From Tianweitania sp. UT-5YL-CI-8 (GTDB taxonomy: Bacteria > Pseudomonadota > Alphaproteobacteria > Rhizobiales > Rhizobiaceae), in assembly GCF_030010215.1 (NCBI RefSeq), contig NZ_JASCRR010000003.1, positions 248,001 to 312,000 on the forward strand: a DNA stretch of 64,000 bases. The letters run 5' to 3'. This document shows, in pieces, positions 38,365-49,418 of the stretch (its first letter is position 1; each line of letters opens with the position of its first letter). Both the position numbers and the translations under genes were made by a program. The notes below the pieces were generated by a model. The model was not told where the DNA came from. It worked only from the letters and a program-made list of their open reading frames with translations, and did no database searches.

Positions 38365-39864
38365 GTGCGGGAAGTTTTGACACCCACTGAAATGGCAGAG
38401 GCCGACCGGCGAACCATCGCCGAGGGCGCCATAAGCGGCATCGAGCTGATGCACTCTGCCGGATCAGCCATCGCAGACGAAATCCTCGCGCGTTATCCGA
38501 TCTCCGCAACGGTTCATATCCTCTGCGGACCCGGCAACAATGGCGGCGACGGCTATGTCGTCGCGCGGCGGCTGGCCGAGGCCGGCCTGCCGGTGAAAAT
38601 CTGGGCGAGCGCGCCTCCGCGCGAGGGCACCGACGCCGCGATTGCCGCCAGCGAGGCCAACATGAGCGTCCGCCCGCTTGCCGAACTCAGCGTCGACCCA
38701 GGCGCTCTGGCAGTCGATGCGCTGTATGGAGCAGGCCTCTCCAAGCCATTGGGTTCATTGGAGGAAGAGGCGTTCGCCAAGCTGCGCGATGCCGGTGCGA
38801 TCGTCGTCGCCGTTGACCTTCCGTCGGGTGTGTCCGGCGACAGCGGCGCCGTCCTCGGCGCTCCCCCGACGGCCACCTTGACGGTGACCTTCGCCCGAAA
38901 AAAGCCGGGGCATCTGCTGCTGCCCGGCAAACCGCTTTGCGGCGAAGTGGTGGTCGCCGACATCGGCATTCCCGACCAGATCGTCGCGGGACTTAACGTG
39001 GCATGCTTCGAAAACGACGTAGGGCTTTGGGCGGCTCGGTTCCCCAAAGTCGCGGTCGATACGCACAAATACCGGCGCGGACATGTCGGCGTCTTTTCCG
39101 CCGGCCCGTCGGCTACGGGTGCCGCGCGCCTGTCGGCCATGGCGGCGGCCAGGGCAGGGGCCGGCGCCGTCACGCTTCTGTCGCCGGCGAGTGCCCTTGC
39201 CATCAACGCCGCACATCTGACCTCGATCATCCTGCGGCGGTCGGATGGGCTGCCGGAGGCGGTGGAGTTCCTGAAGGCCCGCAAGCCGGACGCCCTTGTC
39301 TACGGGCCAGGGCTCGGCCCGCAACCGGAGACGGGACGCTTCGCGGTCGGCCTGCTGAAGGCGGCGCGCGGGCTGGTCGGCCATATTGTGCTGGACGCCG
39401 ACGGGCTGACGGCCTCCGCACCGTTCGCAGCCGAGCTGTTTGCCGCAGCGCGGGAGGCAGAGGCGCCCGGCCTCGTGCTGACCCCGCATGAAGGCGAGTT
39501 CGGCCGCCTCTTTCCTGCCATAGCTGCGGACAACAGTCTGTCCAAACTCGAAAAGGCGCGGAAGGCAGCCTCGGTCGCGCATGCGATCGTCCTCTACAAG
39601 GGCGCGGACACCGTGGTGGCAGCGCCGGACGGCAAAGCCTCGATCAGCACCAACGGCACACCCTTGCTGGCGACGGCGGGGTCGGGCGATGTCCTCTCCG
39701 GAATTGTCGCAGCCCTTCTGGCGCAGAAGATGCCGCCCTTCGAAGCGGCGAGTGCTGCCGTCTGGCTGCATGCCGAGGCAGCAAGGCGGTTCGGTGCCGG
39801 ACTGATTGCCGAGGACCTGCCGATGGCGCTGCTGCCGGTGCTGCGCGAATTGGCGGAAGGCTGA
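38365..39864 (+). CDS. nnr: Bifunctional NAD(P)HX epimerase/dehydratase
   Basis: A 499-residue metabolite-repair fusion. Residues 1-about 215 are the epimerase domain (CGPGNNGGDGYVVARRL, VVAVDLPSGVSGDSG); from about 225 the ribokinase-like ADP-dependent dehydratase (YRRGHVGVFSAGPSATGAARL, VLTPHEGEFGRL, the conserved LATAGSGDVLSGIVAALL). Together they restore hydrated NADH/NADPH. The start is GTG 38365, six bases after CAGGAGAG; an overlapping ATG four bases earlier is out of frame. Confidence 0.96.
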   Translation: MREVLTPTEMAEADRRTIAEGAISGIELMHSAGSAIADEILARYPISATVHILCGPGNNGGDGYVVARRLAEAGLPVKIWASAPPREGTDAAIAASEANMSVRPLAELSVDPGALAVDALYGAGLSKPLGSLEEEAFAKLRDAGAIVVAVDLPSGVSGDSGAVLGAPPTATLTVTFARKKPGHLLLPGKPLCGEVVVADIGIPDQIVAGLNVACFENDVGLWAARFPKVAVDTHKYRRGHVGVFSAGPSATGAARLSAMAAARAGAGAVTLLSPASALAINAAHLTSIILRRSDGLPEAVEFLKARKPDALVYGPGLGPQPETGRFAVGLLKAARGLVGHIVLDADGLTASAPFAAELFAAAREAEAPGLVLTPHEGEFGRLFPAIAADNSLSKLEKARKAASVAHAIVLYKGADTVVAAPDGKASISTNGTPLLATAGSGDVLSGIVAALLAQKMPPFEAASAAVWLHAEAARRFGAGLIAEDLPMALLPVLRELAEG

Positions 39865-39913
39865 ACCCGCCGATCCAAGTCTGCGATACAGCGCCGACCG
39901 TTTCTTTTGACCC

Positions 39914-40729
39914 CTATGACGCCTCCACCCGTTTCATGAGCGCCTGGGCGCCGAAGGGCGCGCGCACCTTGCCCTCGGAGATGAAGTAGACGAACACGTC
40001 GCGCGGCTGAACCTTCGCTGATGTCTCGGGATCGGCATAGCGCAAATCGTCCGGCGCCTTGCCCGCCGCCCATTGCTCGGCGCGAGCCGCCCATGCGTCC
40101 AGACCCTCGTCGGTATAGCAATCCGGATTGTCGTCGCTGCCGGTCTGCAGCCGGGCATAGACGAAATCGCCGGTGACATCGGCGATGCCGGGATAGGTGG
40201 CATGGTCCGCATAGACCAGCGTGACCTTGTATTTGCGCAGCAAAGCGGGGAATTCCGGCACGACGAAACTGTCGTTGCGCACCTCCACCGCATGGCGCAG
40301 TTTGACCCCGTCCTGCTTTTCCGGCAGCAGCTTCAAAAAGGCCTCGAAATCCTCGGCGTCGAATTTCTTGGTCGGCATGAACTGCCACAGGATCGGGCCG
40401 AGCTTGTCGCCGAGTGCCGCCACACCGGACTCGAGAAACCGCGAAATCGACTCGCCGGCCTCGCCGAGCACGCGGCGGTTGGTGATGAAGCGGTTGCCCT
40501 TGAGCGAAAAGACGAAGTTTTCCGGCGTCTCGCTCGCCCATTTGACGAAGGTGGGCTCCTTGAAGGAGGAATAATAGGTGCCGTTGACCTCGATGGTCGG
40601 CACCTGGCGCGCGGCGAATTCGAGCTGTTTTTTCTTGGCGAGCTTTTCGGGATAGAAGGACGTGTCCCAGGGCTCGAAGGTCCAGCCGCCCATGCCGGCC
40701 CGAATGGTGCCGCTTGCGGATTTGCTCAT
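39914..40729 (-). CDS. DUF72-family protein
   Basis: A 271-residue DUF72 TIM-barrel-like protein (RAGMGGWTFEPWDTSFYPE at the N-terminus, VNGTYYSSFKEPTFVKWA, FSLKGNRFITN, LGPILWQFMPTKKF, HAVEVRNDSF, FVYFISEGKVRAP). The family is widespread and uncharacterised. GGGAGAAG precedes the ATG at 40729. The same frame stays open for another 1.3 kb upstream but that is chance plus part of the next, frameshifted gene. Confidence 0.93.
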   Translation of the reverse strand: MSKSASGTIRAGMGGWTFEPWDTSFYPEKLAKKKQLEFAARQVPTIEVNGTYYSSFKEPTFVKWASETPENFVFSLKGNRFITNRRVLGEAGESISRFLESGVAALGDKLGPILWQFMPTKKFDAEDFEAFLKLLPEKQDGVKLRHAVEVRNDSFVVPEFPALLRKYKVTLVYADHATYPGIADVTGDFVYARLQTGSDDNPDCYTDEGLDAWAARAEQWAAGKAPDDLRYADPETSAKVQPRDVFVYFISEGKVRAPFGAQALMKRVEAS

Positions 40730-40907
40730 GGTCTTCTCCCGATTTTTTGTCGCGATGCGAAAATGCTCGGAGTGGCTGGGTTTGTCCATCGCCTGCGAAA
40801 CGCTGCTGACAAAATGATCCGCATGCGCAAAATCGGCCAACAGTTCTGCGCGCGCGAGCGTGGCTGCGCGGCAGCGGACAAAGCTGTTCGGTCGCAACGC
40901 CTGTCGG

Positions 40908-41677
40908 TCATGAGTTGTCGGGATGCTCCAGGGTCCACAGCGCCAGGCCGTGCAGATCGTCGAGGGTCTTGTCGACCTCGCGGGCATGGCGTGAGCCGGG
41001 TTGCCGAAGGCCCGGCGGCGGCCCGCCGCGCAACGGCGACAGGCGATGAAACACGCCGCGCCGCCGACGCTGCCGCCAGCGCACGAAGCGCCGGGCCTGG
41101 CGCGGCAGGTCGTCGAGCGCGCGGCCGAGGGCTGCCAGCCTGAGCCGCAGGCGATTGGCATTGAGCGGATCGTCGGGCTGCGGGGCCGGGCGGGCCGGGA
41201 TAGGCGAGGGCGCCCCGAAACTAGAATCGATTCCGAAGCTGCGAATGCGCGGCACGACAGTCGGCCGCGACGGCTTGCGCCGGGCAGGCGCAAGGGGTCG
41301 AGCAGCGGCAGCGCCATGGATTGAGGCGCGGGGCGCGGCGGCATGGCCGATTTTGGCAAAAGGATGCCGGTGCCGCCGGGGGTACGCAGGAAGGCGGAAT
41401 GTTGCTGCGGTTTGCCTGAGGGCGGGCGCTGCTGCTGCGGCACGATCATGCCGCGCGCGGCCAGGATGATCAGCCGCCGCGCCGCAGCCTCGGCGGGACG
41501 CAGCAGGCTGAGAATGGCGCGGTGCAGATGGCGCGGCAGTGTCCTTTGGCTGATATCGACGCCGGCGGCGCGCTGGCTTTCGCCGGCCGCGACCGTCATG
41601 CCGGCCATGGCGACGAGCATGGCGAGCAGGCGCTTCAGTGCTGCCTGATGCTTGTCGATCGCCCCCGCCCAATCCAT
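40908..41677 (-). pseudogene. Hypothetical gene with a 1-base frameshift
   Basis: It starts at ATG 41677 after a textbook AAGGAGG, and reads MDWAGAIDKHQAALKRLLAM with a hydrophobic segment, then an Arg/Pro-rich stretch up to SMALPLLDPLRLP near 41290. The sensible continuation is in another frame: ARRKPSRPTVVPRIRSFG, then LAALGRALDDLPRQARRFVRW and LHGLALWTLEHPDNS ending at 40908. One missing base in the C run at about 41287-41290 would join them into about 256 residues. The gene resembles hypothetical proteins of other Hyphomicrobiales, function unknown. Mutation or sequencing error. Confidence 0.65.
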
Positions 41678-42130
41678 CGCCGCCTCCTTTCGTCGTTTCA
41701 AGGCTGTGGGAGTGTAAGGCGGGTGCGGAGAGTGTGGATAAACTTTTGCGATTGAGCGCCAGGCCTTCTCCCCTTGCGGGAGAAGGTGTCGCCCTCGGAC
41801 TTGCGCAGCAAGGACGAGATCAGGCGACGGATGAGGGGTGTTGGACGGAGCGGGAGGCTGACGATTACGCACGTCGATGCACGTTCCCCTTCCTCCCATC
41901 GCCTCGTTTCTTCCAACACCCCTCATCCGTCGCCTGTCCTTCGCTCTCTGTGTTCGCTCAAGGGCGACACCTTCTCCCGCAGGGGGAGAAGGGGCGTCGG
42001 CGCTCATCCGGACCCTCGGGCCAGCAGCCGGGGCAGAGCCGCTGGTCTCGACCCCGGGTGGCCGACGAAGCGGAGGCCGGGTGAGGGGGAAATGCGTCGG
42101 CGGGAATGGGATCCAATGTCGGACGACGTT
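41678..42130. other. Repeat-filled intergenic region
   Basis: 453 bases with no convincing gene. It holds the two inverted palindromic units (41764-41851 and 41914-41992) and a third fragment with GAAGCGGAGGCCGGGTGAGGGG near 42066-42092 that matches a copy near 58.44 kb. Confidence 0.6.
41764..41992. repeat. Pair of inverted palindromic repeats
   Basis: Left unit: TTCTCCCCTTGCGGGAGAAGG, GTGTCGCCCT, GGCGACGGATGAGGGGTGTTGG. Right unit is its inverse: CCAACACCCCTCATCCGTCGCC, AGGGCGACAC, CCTTCTCCCGCAGGGGGAGAAGG. The pair forms a 229-base composite with about 60 bases between, like the one at 28.3 kb but of a diverged sequence type. Confidence 0.75.
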
Positions 42131-42481
42131 TCAGCGCAGTCCTGTTTCATGCAGGATGGTTTGGCAGACGCCGTCCAGGTTCTTCAGTACATCGTCGTTC
42201 CAGAAACGCAGGATTTTGAAGCCGAGTGCAGCGAAATGCCGGTCTCGCATGAGATCGCTTTCGGATTGCGCATGCTGGCTGCCGTCCACCTCAAGGATCA
42301 GGCGTTCTTCGAAGCAGACGAAATCGAGGACATAGCCGTCGAGCGGCACCTGACGTTTGAATTTGAGGCCTTCGAGTTGCTTGTTGCGCAGAGCCTGCCA
42401 CAGCACGTTTTCGGCTTTCGTTGGATCGGCTCGCATCGAGCGGGCGAAGCCGCGATGTTTTGGCGGAACCACCTGCCGCAT
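42131..42481 (-). CDS. DUF559 endonuclease-like protein
   Basis: A 116-residue DUF559 protein related to Vsr-type and restriction-like endonucleases. RADPTKAENVLWQALRNKQLEGLKFKRQVPL begins the domain; DFVCFEERLILEVDGSQHAQ is the D-x(n)-E-x-D/Q active-site region; GFKILRFWNDDVL closes it. AAGGAGA lies six bases before the ATG at 42481. It is bracketed on both sides by palindromic repeats. Genuine DNA target and role are unknown. Confidence 0.88.
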   Translation of the reverse strand: MRQVVPPKHRGFARSMRADPTKAENVLWQALRNKQLEGLKFKRQVPLDGYVLDFVCFEERLILEVDGSQHAQSESDLMRDRHFAALGFKILRFWNDDVLKNLDGVCQTILHETGLR

Positions 42482-43281
42482 GATCATTCTCCTTAAGCGA
42501 AGAGTGAAATGCGTTGACCAACATTCGTCAATATGGAGCGAGCCCCGATGCCGGCTTGATCTCCCCCCATGTGGGGGAGAAAGCGATTTCGACATCTTAG
42601 GCAAGCCGCAGGCGAAGTCTAAGTGTTAGAAATCGCCAGAGAGGGGATTGTTTGATCGGCATCCGCGACCCCCTCTCTTGGATTTTCTACGACTTAGCCT
42701 CGCCGCGGGCTTCGCCCTTGCTCCGCTAAGATCGTGATTGCCCTTCGCTATGGCTCCGGGCGTTCATCGCTTCAATCGACAAATCGTTGTCGATTGATCG
42801 GCTTCGCCGACCGCTCTTCACTCTCCACCACCATCTTGCAGAATGGCAAGCTATTGCGACAGTCGCGCGGGCTGGCAAGGTTGGAGCTCCTACGCGGCAC
42901 TGATTCTAGCTTCGACCGCTTAAGTTCACACCGAAGTATGGGAGAAAGCCTTCCGGCGGATTATGCAGCGGGAGAAACAGCGGCGGGGCATTCGGAACTA
43001 GCAGAGAAGTCCGTGAGCAATCAATGGATTTACGCACCCGAGCTCGGCCTGCCTTTCATCAGGTCGAAGGGCATATCGAAACGCGCGAAGACGTCTCTTC
43101 CGACTAGATCAGCGACGACCGGTGATAGCGGGTACCTGACAACCAGCTTCGTACTACTTAAACGACAACTGAATTTTCACACCGAACGGGAAGTCCGCGT
43201 TTTAATATGGCGACCAGGATGACTGACAGCGATTGACGAAATTGCATCTTTGTCTGATCTTCGCGTTGAGAGGGAACAAAT
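42482..43281. other. Repeat remnants and unassigned DNA before the defence gene
   Basis: About 800 bases. 42553-42720 is a palindromic element. Between 42734 and 43222 a frame stays open for 162 codons, but its first part is repeat sequence and codon use is poor; only its tail (about FVLLKRQLNFHTEREVRVLI) vaguely recalls the end of DUF2971 proteins, so it may be a decayed gene. G+C falls from about 42.9 kb onward. A TTGACG at 43233 is a possible -35 for the next gene. Confidence 0.45.
42553..42720. repeat. Palindromic element related to the pdhC insert
   Basis: Contains ATCTCCCCCCATGTGGGGGAGA (hairpin), AAAGCGATTTC...GAAATCGCCAGAG (inverted pair), CTTAGGC...CTAAG pairs and GACCCCCTCTC. The first hairpin and CCCCCTCT words match the element translated inside pdhC. 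Confidence 0.65.
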
Positions 43282-44829
43282 ATGGCGACTCAGGCAATCA
43301 GTATTGCCCGGCCGAAAAGCCAAACACCGAGAAACGACAACGACCAAAATGTCATTGAGGTACCTCTCAGCAGTGAAGAGCGGCGCACGGACGAACTCGT
43401 TATCGCATTGTGTGGTCCGGTCGGTTCGGGCGTAAGCACGACCGCAATTGCAATCGCAGAAATCCTAGAGGGGGAATTTGGCTATTCCGTCGAGACGATA
43501 AAAGTTAGCGATATTATTAATGAGAAGGCAGAGCTGGTAGGCCAGCAGTCAGTCACCTCCACGGATGACGAGCGTATTTACAAACTGCAACAGACAGGCA
43601 GCGCGTTGCGCGAGAAGTTCGGTGAAGATGTACTCGCAAACTTTTGCGTGCAGCGAATTCATGTAAGCCGTGATGAGGGTGGTGCTGACAAGGTGCGTCG
43701 ATATTGCACCATAATTGACTCTCTGAAGAACCCCGGTGAGGTTGACCGCCTCCGAGCGGTGTACGGCGATATGTTTTGGCTCCTTGGAATTTTTGCGCCT
43801 GAAGACGTACGGATTTCACGGCTCAGAGCCGCCAGCCCGAACAACGCCTATATTCAGCGGATCAGCGACCAAGATTATGACGAAGGAACCGAGCACGGTC
43901 AGTCGGTGAAGGACACAATGAGTGTCGCTGACATGTTCATCAGAAACGACGCTCAAAATACAGTGCAATTGAATGTCGTGCTCCAATCATTCCTCGATCG
44001 AATTTTCGAGGTCGGTGTCAGTACGCCAAATACCGATGAAACTGCGATGTTCGCCGCGGCCAGCGTGGCAATGCAGTCAGCTTGTCTTTCTCGGCAGGTA
44101 GGAGCGGTTATTCAGAACGCCCATGGGGAACTTATTGGCCAAGGTGCGAACGACGTACCAAAGTTTAACGGTGGCCTATATTCGTCAAACCTCCCCGCAG
44201 CAGACGATCACCGCTGCTACAACTGGAAAAAAAAGATCTGCCATAACGACGCGGAGAAGGACGCTATTTTCGATCAGATTGCGAAATATGCAAAGGAGAG
44301 CTTCAAAGAAAGCTCTCAGAGCGAGGTCGACGACTTCCTGAAGAAAGTTCGAAAATCGCGGGTGAAGGGACTGATCGAATTCTCACGTGCTGTTCACGCA
44401 GAAATGGCTGCGATCGTCTCATCAGCCCGCGATGGCCTAGGTCAAGTGCGAGGTGCCACCTTGTTCACTACTACATTCCCTTGTCATAACTGTGCTCGCC
44501 ACATTGTCGCTGCCGGCATTCTCAAGGTAATCTACATTGAGCCCTATCCAAAAAGCTTGGCTCTAAACCTACACAATGATGCCATATCGACGAGCGAAGG
44601 CGATGAAGGCAAGAAGGTTGTGTTCTTGCAATACCAAGGCGCTGCGCCACGTAGCTTCAATAGGATTTTTAAACCGAATCCTATTAGGAAGGCGGCTGGT
44701 AGCTTTGTATTGCGCCCGAGAAAAACGGCGATGCCATTTGCAGCCCCTCCAGTGGACTCCCTGGTGACGCGGGAAGAGTTGGAAGTGGTTCGGCTACTGA
44801 AGGAGATATCTAATGTCCAAGAGGCCTAG
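43282..44829 (+). CDS. Anti-phage dCTP deaminase (AvcD-type), kinase-like plus deaminase domains
   Basis: A 515-residue two-domain protein. Residues about 38-245 are a P-loop nucleotide-kinase-like domain (Walker A GPVGSGVST at 45-53); about 255-455 is a zinc deoxycytidylate deaminase domain with HAE (372-374) and PCHNC (C401, C404) plus an inserted Cys/Lys-rich segment RCYNWKKKIC. This is the architecture of AvcD and related defence enzymes that deplete dCTP/dCMP in infected cells. AGAGGGAA precedes the ATG. G+C is visibly lower than in the flanking genes, suggesting transfer. In Vibrio AvcD is held off by an upstream sRNA; none is identifiable here by eye. Confidence 0.88.
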   Translation: MATQAISIARPKSQTPRNDNDQNVIEVPLSSEERRTDELVIALCGPVGSGVSTTAIAIAEILEGEFGYSVETIKVSDIINEKAELVGQQSVTSTDDERIYKLQQTGSALREKFGEDVLANFCVQRIHVSRDEGGADKVRRYCTIIDSLKNPGEVDRLRAVYGDMFWLLGIFAPEDVRISRLRAASPNNAYIQRISDQDYDEGTEHGQSVKDTMSVADMFIRNDAQNTVQLNVVLQSFLDRIFEVGVSTPNTDETAMFAAASVAMQSACLSRQVGAVIQNAHGELIGQGANDVPKFNGGLYSSNLPAADDHRCYNWKKKICHNDAEKDAIFDQIAKYAKESFKESSQSEVDDFLKKVRKSRVKGLIEFSRAVHAEMAAIVSSARDGLGQVRGATLFTTTFPCHNCARHIVAAGILKVIYIEPYPKSLALNLHNDAISTSEGDEGKKVVFLQYQGAAPRSFNRIFKPNPIRKAAGSFVLRPRKTAMPFAAPPVDSLVTREELEVVRLLKEISNVQEA

Positions 44830-44977
44830 TGGCACGCAGATCGAAATGCTCCTACCAATCTCTGGTAAACGGATTGAATCCACCACTACCTTAAAGAAAA
44901 CCCGCACTCTTTCGTACGATAAAATTGTCGATTCCCTTCGAAAGAAGGGGCTGACCAAAATTGCAGCAAAGAAATAA
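44813..44977 (+). CDS. 54-residue basic protein overlapping the dCTP deaminase gene
   Basis: A short ORF with a strong ribosome site AAGGAGA (44800-44806) six bases before its ATG. It begins 17 bases inside the end of the deaminase gene in a different frame, so translation is probably coupled. The product starts MSKRPSGTQIEMLLPISGKR, is about one quarter Lys/Arg and ends TKIAAKK; no membrane segment or Cys is present. No family is recognised. The overlap and ribosome site argue that it is a real partner of the defence gene. Confidence 0.7.
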   Translation: MSKRPSGTQIEMLLPISGKRIESTTTLKKTRTLSYDKIVDSLRKKGLTKIAAKK

Positions 44978-44993
44978 AACCGCTTTTCTATAG

Positions 44994-45028
44994 ACCCAGC
45001 CTCCGCACTGATAGTGCTGAAGCTGGGT
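44994..45028. terminator. Hairpin between the defence operon and uvrA
   Basis: Stem ACCCAGC / GCTGGGT with an inner GCACT / AGTGC pair. No T run follows on either strand, but its place between convergent genes fits a transcription end. Confidence 0.5.
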
Positions 45029-45079
45029 ATGGCATTTCCAAGTCAAGCGCCATTCTGACTTTGGCAAATGTCGTTTGCG

Positions 45080-48010
<2,931 letters not shown>

Positions 48011-48158
48011 GGCCGGTCCGCCGCCTTGTCTCACTGGATGAAGGATGTGCCGACTTGGGATCCGGCCACCCGACATGTAGGTAATTTTGCCGCGCCGTCG
48101 AGGGAGGCGGTCGGGAAAACGTTAAAGCGCCTTTGCGCCCGCCGGGCAAGCGAAAAAG

Positions 48159-48173
48159 GAACAAAGGCCGAAC
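48159..48173 (-). promoter_or_regulatory. LexA (SOS) box of uvrA
   Basis: GAAC-AAAGGCC-GAAC on the plus strand, i.e. GTTC-N7-GTTC on the uvrA strand, the alphaproteobacterial LexA direct-repeat site. It lies about 150 bases before the uvrA start and close to the end of moeA. Confidence 0.8.
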
Positions 48174-48205
48174 GCGCTCCTGACACCACGCTGTCAGGTG
48201 AGATG

Positions 48206-49411
48206 TCAGCGCAGCATCAGCACCTGGCAGGCGCCGCCGACTTCTGCGGCGGGCGCGAAGGGCGGGCGCACGATGGCGCAATTGGCCTGCGACAGGGTGC
48301 GCAGCATCGAAGAGTCCTGAAGGTCGAACGGCGTGGCGACGAGGCCGCTTGGCGTCTCCACAGCCCTGGCGCGAACATAGTCCTGGCGCGAATCGTTTTC
48401 CTTCATCGCCGCGCCGAGCACGGCCCCGCGCAGCGGCGGCGCATAGGCGCGTCCGCCGAGCTTGGCGAGAAGCGGCTTGATGAACAGCGTTGTGCAAATC
48501 AGGCTCGCAACGGGGTTGCCGGGCAGGCCAATGCAGCGGATATCGCCAAGCTTGCCGAACATCAGCGGCTTGCCCGGCCGCATGGCGATCTTCCAGAAAG
48601 CGAGGTTCACGCCCATGCCTGTCAGCACGTCGTGGATGAAATCATGGTCGCCGACCGATGCGCCGCCGAGCGTGACGATGACATCGGCGCCGGCGTCGCG
48701 CGCGGTGCCGACCAGGGCGGCGATGGCATCCCTGCGGTCGGGCGCGATGCCGAGGTCGAGCACACGCGCGCCGGCCTCGCGGGCGAGCGCTGCGACGCCA
48801 TAGGCGTTGGAGGAAATAATTTGGTCGGGGCCGAGCACGCTGCCCGGCAGCAGCAACTCGTCGCCTGTGGCGATGATGGCCAAAAGCGGCGCGCGCACCA
48901 CCTCGACGATGGGATGATTGGCGGACGCGGCGAGCGACAGGGCCGCGGCGTCCAGCAGACGGCCCTTGTCGAGCAGGAGATCGCCGTTCTTGAAGTCGAG
49001 GCCGCTGTAGCGGATGTGACGGCCGGCGGCGACGGTTTCGAACACCTCGATTTTTCCGTTGCCGAGATCCCTGACGTTCTCCTGGATGGCGATGGTGTCG
49101 GCGCCCGGCGGAACGGGTGCGCCGGTGAAGATGCGCACGGCCTGGCCCGGCCCGACTGAACCGGCGAACTGCCTGCCCGCCGGCGCGACGCCGATCACAT
49201 CGAGTTGCGCGGGGACATCAGCGACATCGGTTGCCTGGACGGCGTAACCGTCCATCGCCGAGGCATCGAAGGGCGGTTGGGTGCGCAGCGCATGGAGAGG
49301 TGCTGAGAGGATGCGTCCGGCCGCATCGTGCAAGGCGACCGTCTCAGAGCCGCGCGGTTCGGCACCGTCGAGCAGATGAGCAAGTGCTGCGTCGACCGGT
49401 GTCAAAGCCAT
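48206..49411 (-). CDS. moeA: Molybdopterin molybdenumtransferase
   Basis: A 401-residue MoeA that inserts molybdate into molybdopterin-AMP. PPFDASAMDGYAV near the N-terminus, FTGAPVPPGADTIAIQE, IATGDELLLPG, TLGGASVGDHDF and the GLPGNPVAS loop are diagnostic. It is the last gene of ppiD-trpD-trpC-moaC-moeA and begins seven bases after moaC. Confidence 0.97.
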   Translation of the reverse strand: MALTPVDAALAHLLDGAEPRGSETVALHDAAGRILSAPLHALRTQPPFDASAMDGYAVQATDVADVPAQLDVIGVAPAGRQFAGSVGPGQAVRIFTGAPVPPGADTIAIQENVRDLGNGKIEVFETVAAGRHIRYSGLDFKNGDLLLDKGRLLDAAALSLAASANHPIVEVVRAPLLAIIATGDELLLPGSVLGPDQIISSNAYGVAALAREAGARVLDLGIAPDRRDAIAALVGTARDAGADVIVTLGGASVGDHDFIHDVLTGMGVNLAFWKIAMRPGKPLMFGKLGDIRCIGLPGNPVASLICTTLFIKPLLAKLGGRAYAPPLRGAVLGAAMKENDSRQDYVRARAVETPSGLVATPFDLQDSSMLRTLSQANCAIVRPPFAPAAEVGGACQVLMLR

Positions 49412-49418
49412 GGTGTCC

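Noticed and set aside
39914-42007. 697-codon frame that would fuse a hypothetical N-terminus to the DUF72 protein
   Set aside because: DUF72 has its own ribosome site and standard start at 40729; the upstream part mixes repeat DNA and a frameshifted gene.
42734-43222. 162-codon plus-strand frame as a gene
   Set aside because: Begins inside repeat-derived sequence, has no ribosome site and poor codon use; kept only as a possible remnant.
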